A DNA stretch of 64,000 nucleotides from the NCBI RefSeq assembly GCF_002858745.1, contig NZ_PJRO01000005.1, forward strand, positions 254,865 to 318,864, given 5' to 3'. The DNA comes from Mesorhizobium loti. Lineage in GTDB: Bacteria; Pseudomonadota; Alphaproteobacteria; Rhizobiales; Rhizobiaceae. Shown one piece after another: positions 33,543 to 42,285 of this stretch. The position numbers and the translations under genes were made by a program. A model generated the notes under the pieces. That model ran no database searches. It saw only the letters and a program-made list of their open reading frames with translations, and had not been told where the DNA came from. Positions within the stretch are counted from its first letter, which is position 1; each line of letters opens with the position of its first letter.

Positions 33543-34925
33543 CTATGTCCGACCGCAGCCATGCTCCAGCAGACTCTGCGGGATTGAACTGTCACTCGAT
33601 TTTGGTAGATGCTTTGCCACCCCACGGTTCTTTGTTTCCGAGCCGATGACGGCGAAGCTGCGTTTTTCATCCCCGGCCGGCTCGTGCACGATCTCACCAT
33701 CGTGAAGTTGTGCCCTGCCGTCGATCGAGGGCAATACCAACGATTTGATTTTTAGCGCATCCAATAAATCTGCCCACTTCTGCATCAGCATCACCCGTTG
33801 CTCCCAGTATGTCGCCCGATTGTAGGTCCGCCGGATAGTGTTCTTATCCTGGTGCGCGAGGACCGCTTCAATTACGTCTGGATCGCAATTGTGGGAGTTA
33901 AGAATTGTGCTGGCGGTCACGCGGAAGCCGTGGGCGGTCACTTCATCCTTGCTATACCCAATACGCCGCAGAGCGGCGTTCATAGCGTTCTCGGAAAGAG
34001 GACGCTTAGTCGAACGGATTGAAGGAAAGACCAGGCCGCCATGTTCGGAAAGCGGCCAGACCTCGTCTAAGATCTGTAGCGCTTGTTTAGACAATGGAAC
34101 ATCGTGCGGGGTACGCATCTTCATGCGTTCGGCCGGGATGTGCCACACAGCTCTCTCTCGGTCGAACTCGCCGCGGATCGCCCCCCGAACCTCGCCAGGA
34201 CGAACACAGGTCAGGGCTAGGAACTGGAGGGCGGCTTTGAGGGTCGGCCAGCCGTCATACTCATCGATTGCCACCAGTAACTTGCCAAACTTGTTTTCTT
34301 CCGTAATCGCCGCGCGTCCGTTGGTTTTCGGCGGCTGAAGCGCGCCTTTGAGGGCTTGCGTGGGGTCAGTCTCAGCTCGGAGAGTGACAATCGCCAGCCG
34401 GAAAACACTACTGATTACACCGCGCAAGCGCCGAGCTGACTCTCTGCGGCCGCTCTTCTCGATTTTTTGAAGAAGCTGGAGAAGTTCAGCGGCGGTGATC
34501 TCTTTGATAGGACGCTTGGCGAGTGGGCCAGCTAGGTCTTCAAGAAGCCATTTGGTTTTGGAGATAGTGGCTGCCGCCCCGTTGCGTTCCTCCATCCTGC
34601 GAACATACTCTTCAGCAATTAGCCCAAATGTAGTGCGCGCCTCCGTGACGGCCGCAATCTTCTCCTCCTTGCGTTTTGCGGAGGGGTTGATACCGGCGAT
34701 GAGCAACCTCTTGGCTTCGTCACGCTTCTCTCTCGCATCGAGAAGCGAGACCAAGGGGTACTTTCCAAAAGAGAGGATATTTTCCTTCTCCAGGTGACGA
34801 TAGCGCAGTTGCCAGAGCTTCGAGCCGCTTTTTTGAACAAAGAGATACAGTCCATCCCCGTCAGCGAGACGGTATGGTTTGTCCTTGGGTTTAGCGTTCT
34901 TGCAGGCAAAATCGGAAAGCGGCAT
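33543..34925 (-). CDS. P4-type tyrosine integrase
   Basis: 460 residues. The N-terminal DUF4102-type arm-binding domain is clear (RLADGDGLYLFVQKSGSKLW), as is the SAM-like core-binding domain. The catalytic domain has the first Arg in TCVRPGEVRG, the His-x-x-Arg box in HGFRVTAST, the second His in LAHQDKN and the nucleophile Tyr in RRTYNRATYWEQR. About 55 extra residues follow the usual end and look unstructured. The gene starts 160 bp from the 3' end of tRNA-Phe, the standard layout for integration into a tRNA gene. It should catalyse insertion and excision together with the AlpA-like factor. Confidence 0.95.
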   Translation of the reverse strand: MPLSDFACKNAKPKDKPYRLADGDGLYLFVQKSGSKLWQLRYRHLEKENILSFGKYPLVSLLDAREKRDEAKRLLIAGINPSAKRKEEKIAAVTEARTTFGLIAEEYVRRMEERNGAAATISKTKWLLEDLAGPLAKRPIKEITAAELLQLLQKIEKSGRRESARRLRGVISSVFRLAIVTLRAETDPTQALKGALQPPKTNGRAAITEENKFGKLLVAIDEYDGWPTLKAALQFLALTCVRPGEVRGAIRGEFDRERAVWHIPAERMKMRTPHDVPLSKQALQILDEVWPLSEHGGLVFPSIRSTKRPLSENAMNAALRRIGYSKDEVTAHGFRVTASTILNSHNCDPDVIEAVLAHQDKNTIRRTYNRATYWEQRVMLMQKWADLLDALKIKSLVLPSIDGRAQLHDGEIVHEPAGDEKRSFAVIGSETKNRGVAKHLPKSSDSSIPQSLLEHGCGRT

Positions 34926-35085
34926 GGGTAACGGCCTCCGGTATCATGGGTAATACCCTGATCGTTACCCACAAACTGAGGCGTTGCAATGGTATGTAGC
35001 GGTGCGCCATGAGCCGCCGAAACCAGTTAACCCATTGATTTATATTAAGACGTAGGACGCTATGGGAAGGGGTGGGAAAGTGAAA

Positions 35086-35161
35086 TGGTGCCCAGGGGCG
35101 GAATCGAACCACCGACACTGCGATTTTCAGTCGCATGCTCTACCAACTGAGCTACCTGGGC
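35086..35161 (-). tRNA. tRNA-Phe (anticodon GAA)
   Basis: 76 nt on the minus strand from GCCCAGGTAGCTCAGTTGG to an encoded CCA. The acceptor stem GCCCAGG/CCTGGGC, D-loop, anticodon loop CTGAAAA (GAA) and T-arm GGTGGTTCGATTCCGCC all pair. Its 3' end is the insertion target of the element on its left; the gene remains complete. Confidence 0.97.
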
Positions 35162-35356
35162 ATCTGGGCTGGATCCTTGATCGGGACCCTGCCTGCTTGC
35201 CGGGCTACAGCCCGAAAGCGAGCGGGGTTATAGCATGAGATTCCTGCCTGTCCAGCACCGCCGTGTCGATTTCGCCGGGAAAACAATCGCGGTGCCGAAA
35301 CGCCTGAAAAACCCAGGCGTTACCTGTCGCTACGACTGCTTTTGAAATCGGCGCTG

Positions 35357-35587
35357 TCAGTCTTCTCCATTGCCGGGGGCCTTGCCCGGCGTGTTGCCGG
35401 GCAGCGCGTCTTCCGCCTCGCCGTCGTCGCCGGGGATCACATAGACGCCCTTGAGCCAGCGGTTGAGGTCGATGTCCTTGCAGCGCGTCGAGCAGAACGG
35501 ATAGGTGTCGCGCGCCGTGGGCCGCCCGCATTCGGGGCAGGGCCGTTTTGGACGCAGCGGCGTCACGGTGCTGTCGTTGCTTGCCAT
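35357..35587 (-). CDS. yacG: DNA gyrase inhibitor YacG
   Basis: 76 residues from the ATG at 35587. Four cysteines form the zinc site, CPECGRPT near residues 17-24 and [17 protein letters not shown] at 31-47, the hallmark of YacG. The tail is Gly/Pro/Asp rich. YacG binds GyrB and can inhibit gyrase; its physiological role is modest. It follows maf at about 90 bp, a conserved rhizobial pairing. The longer frame reading upstream to 35959 is not real; it overlaps maf. Confidence 0.9.
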   Translation of the reverse strand: MASNDSTVTPLRPKRPCPECGRPTARDTYPFCSTRCKDIDLNRWLKGVYVIPGDDGEAEDALPGNTPGKAPGNGED

Positions 35588-35676
35588 GGTTTTCTCGCTA
35601 CCGCGTTGTTCTTGTTCGTCCATATCCGAAAAGTCCGCGACCTCTGCTCCGCAAACCTTCAGTTCGGTACAACGAT

Positions 35677-36306
35677 CTAAGAAAGCCCGCGTTCCGGCCA
35701 GCCGCGATGGATGTCGAAACCTTCGCCGGCCAGCAGCGCGGTGGTCTCGTGGAGCGGCAGGCCAACGATGTTGGAGTAGGAGCCGGTCATTTTGACGACG
35801 AAGGCACCGGCCAGTCCCTGCACGCCATAGCCGCCGGCCTTGCCGCGCCATTCGCCGGAGGCGACGTAGCGGTCGATCTCGGTGCGCGGCAGGCGCTTGA
35901 AGCGCACGCGTGTTTCCACCAGCCGCTGCCGTTGCTTGCCGTCCGGCGTGATCAGGCACACACCGGTATAGACACGGTGCGAACGGCCCGACAGCAGTTG
36001 CAGGCAGAAGGCGGCGTCATCGCTGGTCTCCGCCTTTGGCAGTATGCGCCGGCCGACTGCGACCACCGTGTCGGCCGCTAGCACATAGCCGCGTTCGCCC
36101 TCGGCGTCGCCTTGCATGGAGGCAAAGGCCTTCTCGGCCTTCTCGCGGCACAAGCGCTTGGCCAGCGAGCGCGGATGCTCGGCGCGCTGCGGCGTCTCGT
36201 CGATATCGGCGGGCAGGATGCGGTCGGGCTCGATGCCGGCCTGCTGCAGCAGCTCGATCCGGCGTGGCGACCCCGAGGCAAGCACGAGCTTGTGCGTGGT
36301 GCTCAT
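35677..36306 (-). CDS. maf: Maf-family nucleotide pyrophosphatase
   Basis: 209 residues with the N-terminal signature [18 protein letters not shown], the central catalytic region [19 protein letters not shown] and the later [19 protein letters not shown], then [11 protein letters not shown]. Maf proteins hydrolyse non-canonical or modified nucleoside triphosphates and are linked to septum control. The gene lies 27 bp after infA on the same strand and before yacG, an arrangement typical of Rhizobiales. Length and motifs are complete. Confidence 0.93.
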   Translation of the reverse strand: MSTTHKLVLASGSPRRIELLQQAGIEPDRILPADIDETPQRAEHPRSLAKRLCREKAEKAFASMQGDAEGERGYVLAADTVVAVGRRILPKAETSDDAAFCLQLLSGRSHRVYTGVCLITPDGKQRQRLVETRVRFKRLPRTEIDRYVASGEWRGKAGGYGVQGLAGAFVVKMTGSYSNIVGLPLHETTALLAGEGFDIHRGWPERGLS

Positions 36307-36333
36307 TGCATCTCCGGCCCGCTGCTGGCTCTG

Positions 36334-36552
36334 TTACTTGAAGCGATAGGTGATGCGGCCCTTGGTCAGGTCGTAGGGCGTCATCTCGACCAGAACCTTG
36401 TCACCCGTCAGAACGCGGATGCGGTTCTTGCGCATGCGCCCAGCCGTATGGGCAATGATTTCGTGTTCGTTTTCGAGCTTCACGCGGAACATCGCATTGG
36501 GCAACAATTCTGTCACCACACCCGGAAACTCGAGGACTTCTTCCTTCGGCAT
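36334..36552 (-). CDS. infA: translation initiation factor IF-1
   Basis: 72 residues, a single OB-fold: [20 protein letters not shown], then [20 protein letters not shown], then [11 protein letters not shown] at the end. This is a textbook IF-1, which occupies the ribosomal A site during initiation. It is the first gene of the infA-maf-yacG run. An inverted repeat lies 115-166 bp upstream. Confidence 0.97.
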
Positions 36553-36666
36553 TCGATACCTTTGGTTTGGATGGATTTCCGGCGGGCCGGCCGGAATTTG
36601 GCGCGGAACCTATATGATTATCGCCGCTTTGTGAACAAGCTTAATCGGCTCGAACTTTGTGGTCCG

Positions 36667-36718
36667 ATTCTGACATTTTCATCCCCCCGATACAGCACTC
36701 GCGGGCAAATGTCAGAAT
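36667..36718. repeat. 12-bp perfect inverted repeat with 28-nt spacer upstream of infA
   Basis: ATTCTGACATTT (36667-36678) and AAATGTCAGAAT (36707-36718) are exact reverse complements. The spacer contains runs of C and G. It may be a hairpin at the 3' end of the UPF0262 transcript, an operator for infA, or the remnant ends of a small transposable element. Confidence 0.7.
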
Positions 36719-36719
36719 G

Positions 36720-36738
36720 AAACGGCCAACAGCCGTTT
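36720..36738 (-). terminator. short hairpin after the UPF0262 gene
   Basis: AAACGGC/GCCGTTT forms a 7-bp stem with a 5-nt loop, 20 bases after the UPF0262 stop on the minus strand. Only a short T stretch follows, so termination is plausible but weak. Confidence 0.4.
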
Positions 36739-36757
36739 TGTTCAGGGTTTTTCTTTC

Positions 36758-37243
36758 TCAACCACGCCAGTGCAGCACGCAGACCAGCGTGAACAGGCGC
36801 CTTGCCGTGTCGAAGTCGATTTCGATCTTGCCGGCCAGTCGGTCCATCAGGGTTTGCGAGCCTTCATTGTGCAGGCCGCGCCGGCCCATGTCGATCGCCT
36901 CGATATGGCTCGGCGTCGAGGAGCGGATGGCGTCGTAGTAGCTTTCGCAGATCAGGTAATAGTCCTTGACGATGCGCCGGAACGGCGTCAGCGACAGGAT
37001 GTGGGTGACGACGTCGGCGCCGTCCTCGCGGCTGATGGCAAAGACCAGTCGCGATTCGGCAAGCGAGAGCCTGAGCTTGTAAGGGCCGCTGCCGTCGTCG
37101 TTGACGGGACTGAAGCTGTTTTCCTCGATCAGGTCGAAGATGGCCACCGCCCGCTCATGTTCCACGTCGGGCGTCGAGCGGCCGATCGTTTCGTCGAGTT
37201 CGACGTCGATCAGCCTCGCGTTGTTTGGCCCGGCTTCCGACAT
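36758..37243 (-). CDS. UPF0262 family protein
   Basis: 161 residues with the conserved blocks of this alphaproteobacterial family: [46 protein letters not shown] and [20 protein letters not shown]. The function is unknown. It starts 6 bp after hisD, so they are co-transcribed. In many relatives a low-molecular-weight phosphatase gene follows; none is present in the 205 bp before infA. Confidence 0.9.
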   Translation of the reverse strand: MSEAGPNNARLIDVELDETIGRSTPDVEHERAVAIFDLIEENSFSPVNDDGSGPYKLRLSLAESRLVFAISREDGADVVTHILSLTPFRRIVKDYYLICESYYDAIRSSTPSHIEAIDMGRRGLHNEGSQTLMDRLAGKIEIDFDTARRLFTLVCVLHWRG

Positions 37244-37249
37244 GTCCGC

Positions 37250-38542
37250 CTACATGTTCAGCCGGATGGAAACGGAGCGGCCATGCGCGTCGAGCCCTTC
37301 GGCCCTGGCGAGAGCGATGGCGGCGGGCGCCAATTGCCGCAGCTGTTCGGGCCCAAGCTTCAGCACGGACATGCGCTTGACGAAGTCGAGCACGGAAAGG
37401 CCGGACGAGAAGCGGGCCGAACGCGCCGTCGGCAGCACGTGGTTGGAACCCGCCACATAGTCGCCGATTGCTTCCGGCGTGTGGCGGCCGAGGAAAACCG
37501 AACCGGCATTGTGCAGGCGGGAAAGGAACGCTTCCGGCTCGTCGAGCGCCAACTCGACATGTTCTGCAGCGATGCGATTGGCCAGCGGCAGCGCGTCTTC
37601 CAGAGCGTCCACCAGGATCACGGCGCCGAAGTCGCGCCAGCTTGCGGCAGCGATTTCGCCGCGCGGCAAGGTGGCGAGCTGGCGCTGCACGGCAGCTTCC
37701 ACCGCAGTCGCAAAGGCGGCATCGTCGGTGATCAGGATCGACTGCGCCGAAGCATCGTGCTCGGCCTGCGCCAGAAGGTCGGCGGCGATCCAGTCGGGAT
37801 CGTTGCTGCCATCGGCAATCACCAGCACTTCGGATGGGCCGGCGATCATGTCGATGCCGACGGTGCCGAACACCTGACGCTTGGCCGCAGCGACATAAGC
37901 ATTGCCGGGACCGACGATCTTGGCCACCGGGCGAATGGTTTCCGTACCATAGGCAAGCGCAGCCACTGCCTGCGCGCCGCCGACGCGGTAGATTTCCGAA
38001 ACGCCGGCGAGATCGGCCGCAACCAGCACCAGCGGGCTGATGACGCCACCGGAGGCCGGAACCACGATGACGATGCGTTCCACGCCTGCCACCTTGGCCG
38101 GCACCGCATTCATCAGCACCGAGCTCGGATAGCTCGCTGTGCCGCCGGGCACATAGAGCCCGACAGCCTCGACCGCCGTCCAGCGGGAACCCAGTTCGAC
38201 GCCGAGCGGATCGGTGTAACGATCGTCCTTCGGCAACTGGCGCTGATGGTGCGAGCGGATGCGGTCGCGGGCAAATTTCAGCGCTTCCACCGTATCGGGA
38301 TCGGCCACGGCATAGGCCGCTTCGATGTCTGCACGGGAGACTGCGATGCCGAGCGTGCCGAGATCAGCCTTGTCGAAGCGCTGCGTGTAGTCGATCAGCG
38401 CCTTGTCGCCCTCAGTGCGCACACGGGCGACAATGTCGCGCACAGCGGCCTCGACGTCAGCCGAAACCTCGCGCTTGGTGGTTAGAAACGCGGCGAAGCG
38501 GGCTTCGAAATCCGCATCGGCTGACTTCAACGTGACAGCCAT
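37250..38542 (-). CDS. hisD: histidinol dehydrogenase
   Basis: 430 residues. HisD catalyses the last two steps of histidine synthesis, oxidising L-histidinol to histidine with two NAD+. Diagnostic segments are the dinucleotide region GLYVPGGTASYPSSVLMNAV, VGPGNAYVAAAKRQVFG, the metal and catalytic stretch AGPSEVLVIAD, LLAQAEHDASAQS and the Glu-His pair in RIAAEHVEL. The length is normal. It lies 3 bp after the DUF2948 gene and 6 bp before UPF0262, so the three form an operon. Confidence 0.96.
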   Translation of the reverse strand: MAVTLKSADADFEARFAAFLTTKREVSADVEAAVRDIVARVRTEGDKALIDYTQRFDKADLGTLGIAVSRADIEAAYAVADPDTVEALKFARDRIRSHHQRQLPKDDRYTDPLGVELGSRWTAVEAVGLYVPGGTASYPSSVLMNAVPAKVAGVERIVIVVPASGGVISPLVLVAADLAGVSEIYRVGGAQAVAALAYGTETIRPVAKIVGPGNAYVAAAKRQVFGTVGIDMIAGPSEVLVIADGSNDPDWIAADLLAQAEHDASAQSILITDDAAFATAVEAAVQRQLATLPRGEIAAASWRDFGAVILVDALEDALPLANRIAAEHVELALDEPEAFLSRLHNAGSVFLGRHTPEAIGDYVAGSNHVLPTARSARFSSGLSVLDFVKRMSVLKLGPEQLRQLAPAAIALARAEGLDAHGRSVSIRLNM

Positions 38543-38545
38543 CGC

Positions 38546-38980
38546 TCAACCCCTGTGAACCGGGCGGGAGGAGGCCTGCCAGGCACCACCGAGATCGGCG
38601 AGGCGCGCCTCGACGTATTCGACTTCCAGCATGATGGTGCCGTTGCCGGCGAAGATCAGCTCGATGATGCCGGCGGGTGGCGCGATCGGGATGAAACTGA
38701 TGGCAAGCAGCGACAGCACTTCTTCCGATTTGTCGCGGGCGATGCCGCTGGTCTTCACCGCCTGCACGCGCTCGAAATGCAGCACGCTTTGCCGGCGTTC
38801 ATTGTGCTTGCGGAAGAAACCGGAGCGCACTTCCCAGGCAAAGCGGTTCATCGGCATGACGAAGCGCTTCCAGGTCGGCAGATATTCGAGGTCGCCCACC
38901 TTCATGACGGCATCCTGGACATGGGCCGAAATGATGCCCAGGTCCTGATCGTCCAGCGCCAATAACTTCAAAGCGTCCAT
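38546..38980 (-). CDS. DUF2948 family protein
   Basis: 144 residues (MDALKLLALDDQDLGIISAH, then VQDAVMKVGDLEYLP, then KRFVMPMNRFAWE), the DUF2948 signature found next to hisD and murA in Rhizobiales. Function unknown; no membrane segment or catalytic motif is visible. It ends 3 bp before hisD. Confidence 0.9.
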   Translation of the reverse strand: MDALKLLALDDQDLGIISAHVQDAVMKVGDLEYLPTWKRFVMPMNRFAWEVRSGFFRKHNERRQSVLHFERVQAVKTSGIARDKSEEVLSLLAISFIPIAPPAGIIELIFAGNGTIMLEVEYVEARLADLGGAWQASSRPVHRG

Positions 38981-39068
38981 GCGGATACCGCACCTGCGAA
39001 GGTTTTGTTGTCTTACCTTCTGTTAGGCGGTCTTTCTGGCGGGCGCAACCGGGGGAAGGGAGTGAGTA

Positions 39069-39141
39069 GTGAGTAGCGAATAGTGGGGTGTTGGAGTGCT
39101 GTCGACACTCAGGCTACCGTTCTTCACTATTCGCTACTCAC
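39069..39141. repeat. 17-bp perfect inverted repeat behind murA
   Basis: GTGAGTAGCGAATAGTG (39069-39085) pairs with CACTATTCGCTACTCAC (39125-39141), directly abutting the murA stop at 39142. The left arm overlaps tandem GTGAGTA units. It is probably a transcriptional end structure or a copy of a dispersed rhizobial intergenic repeat. Confidence 0.8.
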
Positions 39142-40443
39142 TCACCCACTGATCCGCTCAATCACCGCGCCGCAGCCGGAGAGCTTGTCTTCCAGCCGCT
39201 CGAAGCCGCGGTCGAGATGGTAGATGCGGTTGACGGTCGTCTCGCCTTCGGCGGCGAGGCCGGCGATGACCAGTGACACCGAAGCGCGCAGGTCGGTCGC
39301 CATCACGGGCGCGCCCTTGAGCTTGGAGACGCCTTCGACGATCGCCGTTTGGCCCGAAAGCGTGATGTGGGCGCCGAGACGGGCCAGTTCCTGCACATGC
39401 ATGAAGCGGTTTTCGAAGATCGTCTCGGTGATGTGCGACTTGCCCTTGGCCTTGGTCATCAGGCCCATGAACTGCGCCTGCAGGTCGGTCGGGAAGCCGG
39501 GGAAAGGCTCGGTGGTGATGTCGACCGGCGAAATGCCGGCACCGTTGCGTTTCACGCGAATGCCTTCATTGGTCGGTGTGATCTCGGTGCCGGTCTGGGC
39601 GATGACGTCAAGCGCATTCTGCAGCAGGTCCGGCCGGGCGTCCTTCAAAAGCACGTCGCCGCCGGCCATCGCCACGGCCATGGCATAGGTGCCGGTTTCG
39701 ATGCGGTCGGGAATGACACGCACGCTGGCACCGGAAAGCTGGTCGACGCCGTCGATGGTGATGGTCGAGGTGCCGGCGCCGTGGATCTTGGCGCCCATGG
39801 CATTGAGGCATTCGGCGAGGTTGACGACTTCCGGCTCGCGGGCGGCGTTTTCCAGCACGGTTTCGCCGCTGGCGAGCGCGGCCGCCATCATCAGCACATG
39901 GGTGGCGCCGACGGAGACTTTCGGGAAGACGTAGCGGTTGCCTTTCAGCCGCCGGTTCTTTGCTTTGGCCACGACATAGCCGTTGTCGACATCGATATCG
40001 GCGCCGAGCGCCTGCAGGCCGTCGATGAAGAGGTCGACCGGGCGGGTACCGATGGCGCAGCCGCCGGGCAGCGACACGCGCGCTTCACCCATGCGGGCGA
40101 GCAGCGGGCCGATCACCCAGAACGAGGCGCGCATCTTGGAGACCAACTCGTAAGGAGCTGTGGTGTCGACGATGTCGCGCGCGGTGAAGTTGATGGTGCG
40201 CGAATAGCCGCCGCCATTGCCGTTCTGGTGATCTCGCTTGCCGTTCACCGAATAGTCGACGCCGTGATTGCCGAGAATGCGGATGAGCTGCTCGACGTCG
40301 GCCAGATGCGGCACGTTTTCCAGTGTCAGCGTTTCGCCGGTCATCATCGCGGCGATCATCAAGGGCAGGGCAGCGTTTTTGGCGCCAGAGATTGGGATGA
40401 TGCCGGCGAGCTCGCGGCCGCCGACGATCCTGATGCGATCCAT
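39142..40443 (-). CDS. murA: UDP-N-acetylglucosamine 1-carboxyvinyltransferase
   Basis: 433 residues from the ATG at 40443, behind GAGGGA; the frame extends 8 codons farther without conservation. MurA transfers enolpyruvate from PEP to UDP-GlcNAc, the first committed step of peptidoglycan synthesis. Visible signatures are the Lys loop [12 protein letters not shown], the PEP-loop Cys in [14 protein letters not shown] (a Cys, so fosfomycin sensitivity is expected), and [15 protein letters not shown]. Length and motifs are normal. It is transcribed in the same direction as DUF2948-hisD but separated by a strong inverted repeat. Confidence 0.96.
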   Translation of the reverse strand: MDRIRIVGGRELAGIIPISGAKNAALPLMIAAMMTGETLTLENVPHLADVEQLIRILGNHGVDYSVNGKRDHQNGNGGGYSRTINFTARDIVDTTAPYELVSKMRASFWVIGPLLARMGEARVSLPGGCAIGTRPVDLFIDGLQALGADIDVDNGYVVAKAKNRRLKGNRYVFPKVSVGATHVLMMAAALASGETVLENAAREPEVVNLAECLNAMGAKIHGAGTSTITIDGVDQLSGASVRVIPDRIETGTYAMAVAMAGGDVLLKDARPDLLQNALDVIAQTGTEITPTNEGIRVKRNGAGISPVDITTEPFPGFPTDLQAQFMGLMTKAKGKSHITETIFENRFMHVQELARLGAHITLSGQTAIVEGVSKLKGAPVMATDLRASVSLVIAGLAAEGETTVNRIYHLDRGFERLEDKLSGCGAVIERISG

Positions 40444-40579
40444 GAAAGAGTGTCCCTCAGCCGGCAAGCCGGCTTTTAAATCGGTTGTGTTTGGGCCGCC
40501 CTCTAAACCATTGGTCGGTCCGGTTCAAGAAAATAGGATTTCGAGAAGTCGGCGCAAGAATGGCCGGGTACTGATTCTC

Positions 40580-40771
40580 TTATCCTTCTTTTTTCTGTTC
40601 CTTCGCTGCGGCAAGTCCGTCGGGCCTGGTGTCGGCTTCGCCGGTGCGGCGTGACCTGAGCTGCGCCTTGCGCTTCTGCAGGTTTGCGCGCAACGCATCA
40701 GCCAGCCTGGCCTTGCGGTGATCGGCCTGCGATTCCGGCTTGGTCGATTTCGGCTTGGTCTTGTCGGTCAT
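40580..40771 (-). CDS. small conserved basic protein upstream of murA
   Basis: 63 residues, strongly charged (MTDKTKPKSTKPESQADHRK, then ARLADALRANLQKRKAQLRS). It matches the short Lys/Arg-rich proteins often annotated next to murA in Rhizobiales; function unknown. The single helix in the middle could bind nucleic acid or be a ribosome-associated peptide. It lies about 136 bp upstream of murA. Confidence 0.75.
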   Translation of the reverse strand: MTDKTKPKSTKPESQADHRKARLADALRANLQKRKAQLRSRRTGEADTRPDGLAAAKEQKKEG

Positions 40772-40985
40772 GGTCTCGCGTAGTCCTTAACAATGCATAA
40801 CCGACATTGTGGCGCGGCCATGTCTGAGAGGCTGTTGGAAATTGCTACTGCAGGCCATTCTGAAATTGATCCGGCCCGAGCACAGTGATTTGCCGTTTTC
40901 GCTTTGGCCGATCAATTTCAAAATGGCCTCTTATAGCAACTTGCGCTTGGCGATTCATTGTGGCAGAAGGCGCCGCATTCAAGAT

Positions 40986-41060
<75 letters not shown>

Positions 41061-41319
41061 TTCTTCCCAAATAGAATCAAGAGATCGCCTTGTCACCGTG
41101 TGCAAGGCGCGCGATCTGTGCGGAAGGCCTCTGGATCGCACAGTTTGCGGTGCAGAATCGGGCAGATCCGTGATGCCGGTCGTTCGATGACGTCTGCGAT
41201 TCGTGCGTGCCGATCACAGCTTTGCGGGTGTCAGTTATAGAACAAAATAGGAACAAAATCCTTGACGCCCCTCGGTCATGGTGTCAGTCTCCCGGCATCA
41301 AACCGATGGAGAATGACCA

Positions 41320-41664
41320 ATGGCCGAACCTGCGAGGGTCGCGGATAGCGAGCCCCTGCGTCTGAATTGGCGCCAAGCAGATCGTGACGCCGATTACGTC
41401 GCTGACGCGGATGGCTATGATGGCAGCGTTGGCCGCATCTACCTCCACAATATCGGCCCACAGCAAGGCATGTGGTTTTGGGCGATGAACGCACATGGTT
41501 TCGAGATCAGCCGCAACATCGGCAGCCTCAACGGCACCGAGAAATCGGCCGGCGCGGCCGCCCGCATGGTTGAGAGCGCCTGGTTCGCCGCCATCAAAGG
41601 TTCATCGCTTGACCGTCCGCTTCCGAAGCGGAATGCCTATGCAATGGCGAGAGCAGGGGAGTGA
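41320..41664 (+). CDS. hypothetical protein, 114 residues
   Basis: The product begins MAEPARVADSEPLRLNWRQA and contains a compact beta-rich core (GYDGSVGRIYLHNIGPQQG, MWFWAMNAHGFEISRNIGS) followed by a helix (SAGAAARMVESAWFAAIKG). Codon use is that of a real GC-rich gene, and similar small proteins of about this size occur in rhizobia. I recognise no named domain. It stands alone between tRNA-Thr and the NTF2-like gene, after about 260 bp without a gene. Confidence 0.7.
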   Translation: MAEPARVADSEPLRLNWRQADRDADYVADADGYDGSVGRIYLHNIGPQQGMWFWAMNAHGFEISRNIGSLNGTEKSAGAAARMVESAWFAAIKGSSLDRPLPKRNAYAMARAGE

Positions 41665-41798
41665 GAGCCGGCAAGCCAAGGGCGCGGGCGCAAAGAGCGC
41701 TGTTCGCGCGACCCCTTCGAAGCTGCGCCGCCGGAGAATAATGGAACCTCTGCCCCTCCGTGATACTTTCGCGTCCAGCGCAACCTGGGAGGTCGGTG

Positions 41799-42230
41799 AT
41801 GGAAACCAGCATCAAAAAGTTCTTCGAACGGTATGTGAACTTCTTCAACCAGGCGCTTGGCGGGAACATCGATGGCAAGGAGCTGGCCACGCTCTATGCC
41901 TCCGATTTCATCGCGGCATCCCCGAAAGGCGTGATGACCGGCAGGAACAACGACAAGCTCAAGCGAACCCTGGCGCATGGCTATGCGCATTACCGGGAGA
42001 TCGGCACAAAGGATATGCGGATACGTGATGTCCGCGTCTCTCCGATAGACGACCATCATTGCGTTGCCCATGTCGCATGGGCGGCAACCTATGCCCGCGA
42101 CGATCAGCCGGACATATCGATAAATTTCGAGGTCCACTATTTGATGCAGAAGGTGGATGGCGAGCCGAAGATCTTCGGCTGGATCGCCGGCGACGAGCAG
42201 GAGCTTCTGAGCAGGCACGGCATCGGCTGA
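41799..42230 (+). CDS. NTF2/SnoaL-like protein
   Basis: 143 residues from the ATG at 41799 behind GGGAGG. The fold of a small cone-shaped NTF2-like domain is suggested by the N-terminal helices (SIKKFFERYVNFFNQAL), the segment LATLYASDFIAASPKG, and the strands SPIDDHHCVAHVAWAA and ISINFEVHYLMQKV. Such proteins bind or isomerise small ligands; no catalytic pair can be assigned. The alpha/beta hydrolase gene follows on the same strand by 55 bp and may be co-transcribed. Confidence 0.75.
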   Translation: METSIKKFFERYVNFFNQALGGNIDGKELATLYASDFIAASPKGVMTGRNNDKLKRTLAHGYAHYREIGTKDMRIRDVRVSPIDDHHCVAHVAWAATYARDDQPDISINFEVHYLMQKVDGEPKIFGWIAGDEQELLSRHGIG

Positions 42231-42285
42231 CGATTTGCACCTGCAGACACGGTGAACGAAACCCGCCCGCCTGCGTTCTTCCCGC

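Larger units (their letters stand above)
19622..35085. mobile_element. integrated mobilizable element (IME or ICE remnant) beside tRNA-Phe
   Basis: The right edge is the 3' end of tRNA-Phe, with a tyrosine integrase 160 bp away. The body holds an AlpA-like regulator, a TraA relaxase, a Ti/IncQ-type oriT, traC, traD and a block of defence genes. No mating-pore or coupling-protein genes are present in the window, so the element is mobilizable at most, unless more of it lies beyond the left edge. The left boundary is a guess: I searched by eye for a copy of the tRNA-Phe 3' end and found none, so the true end may lie farther left and could include the metabolite locus. Confidence 0.6.

Noticed and set aside
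36770..38485. 571-codon plus-strand frame opposite UPF0262 and hisD
   Set aside because: Antisense to two unmistakable core genes, with shadow composition.
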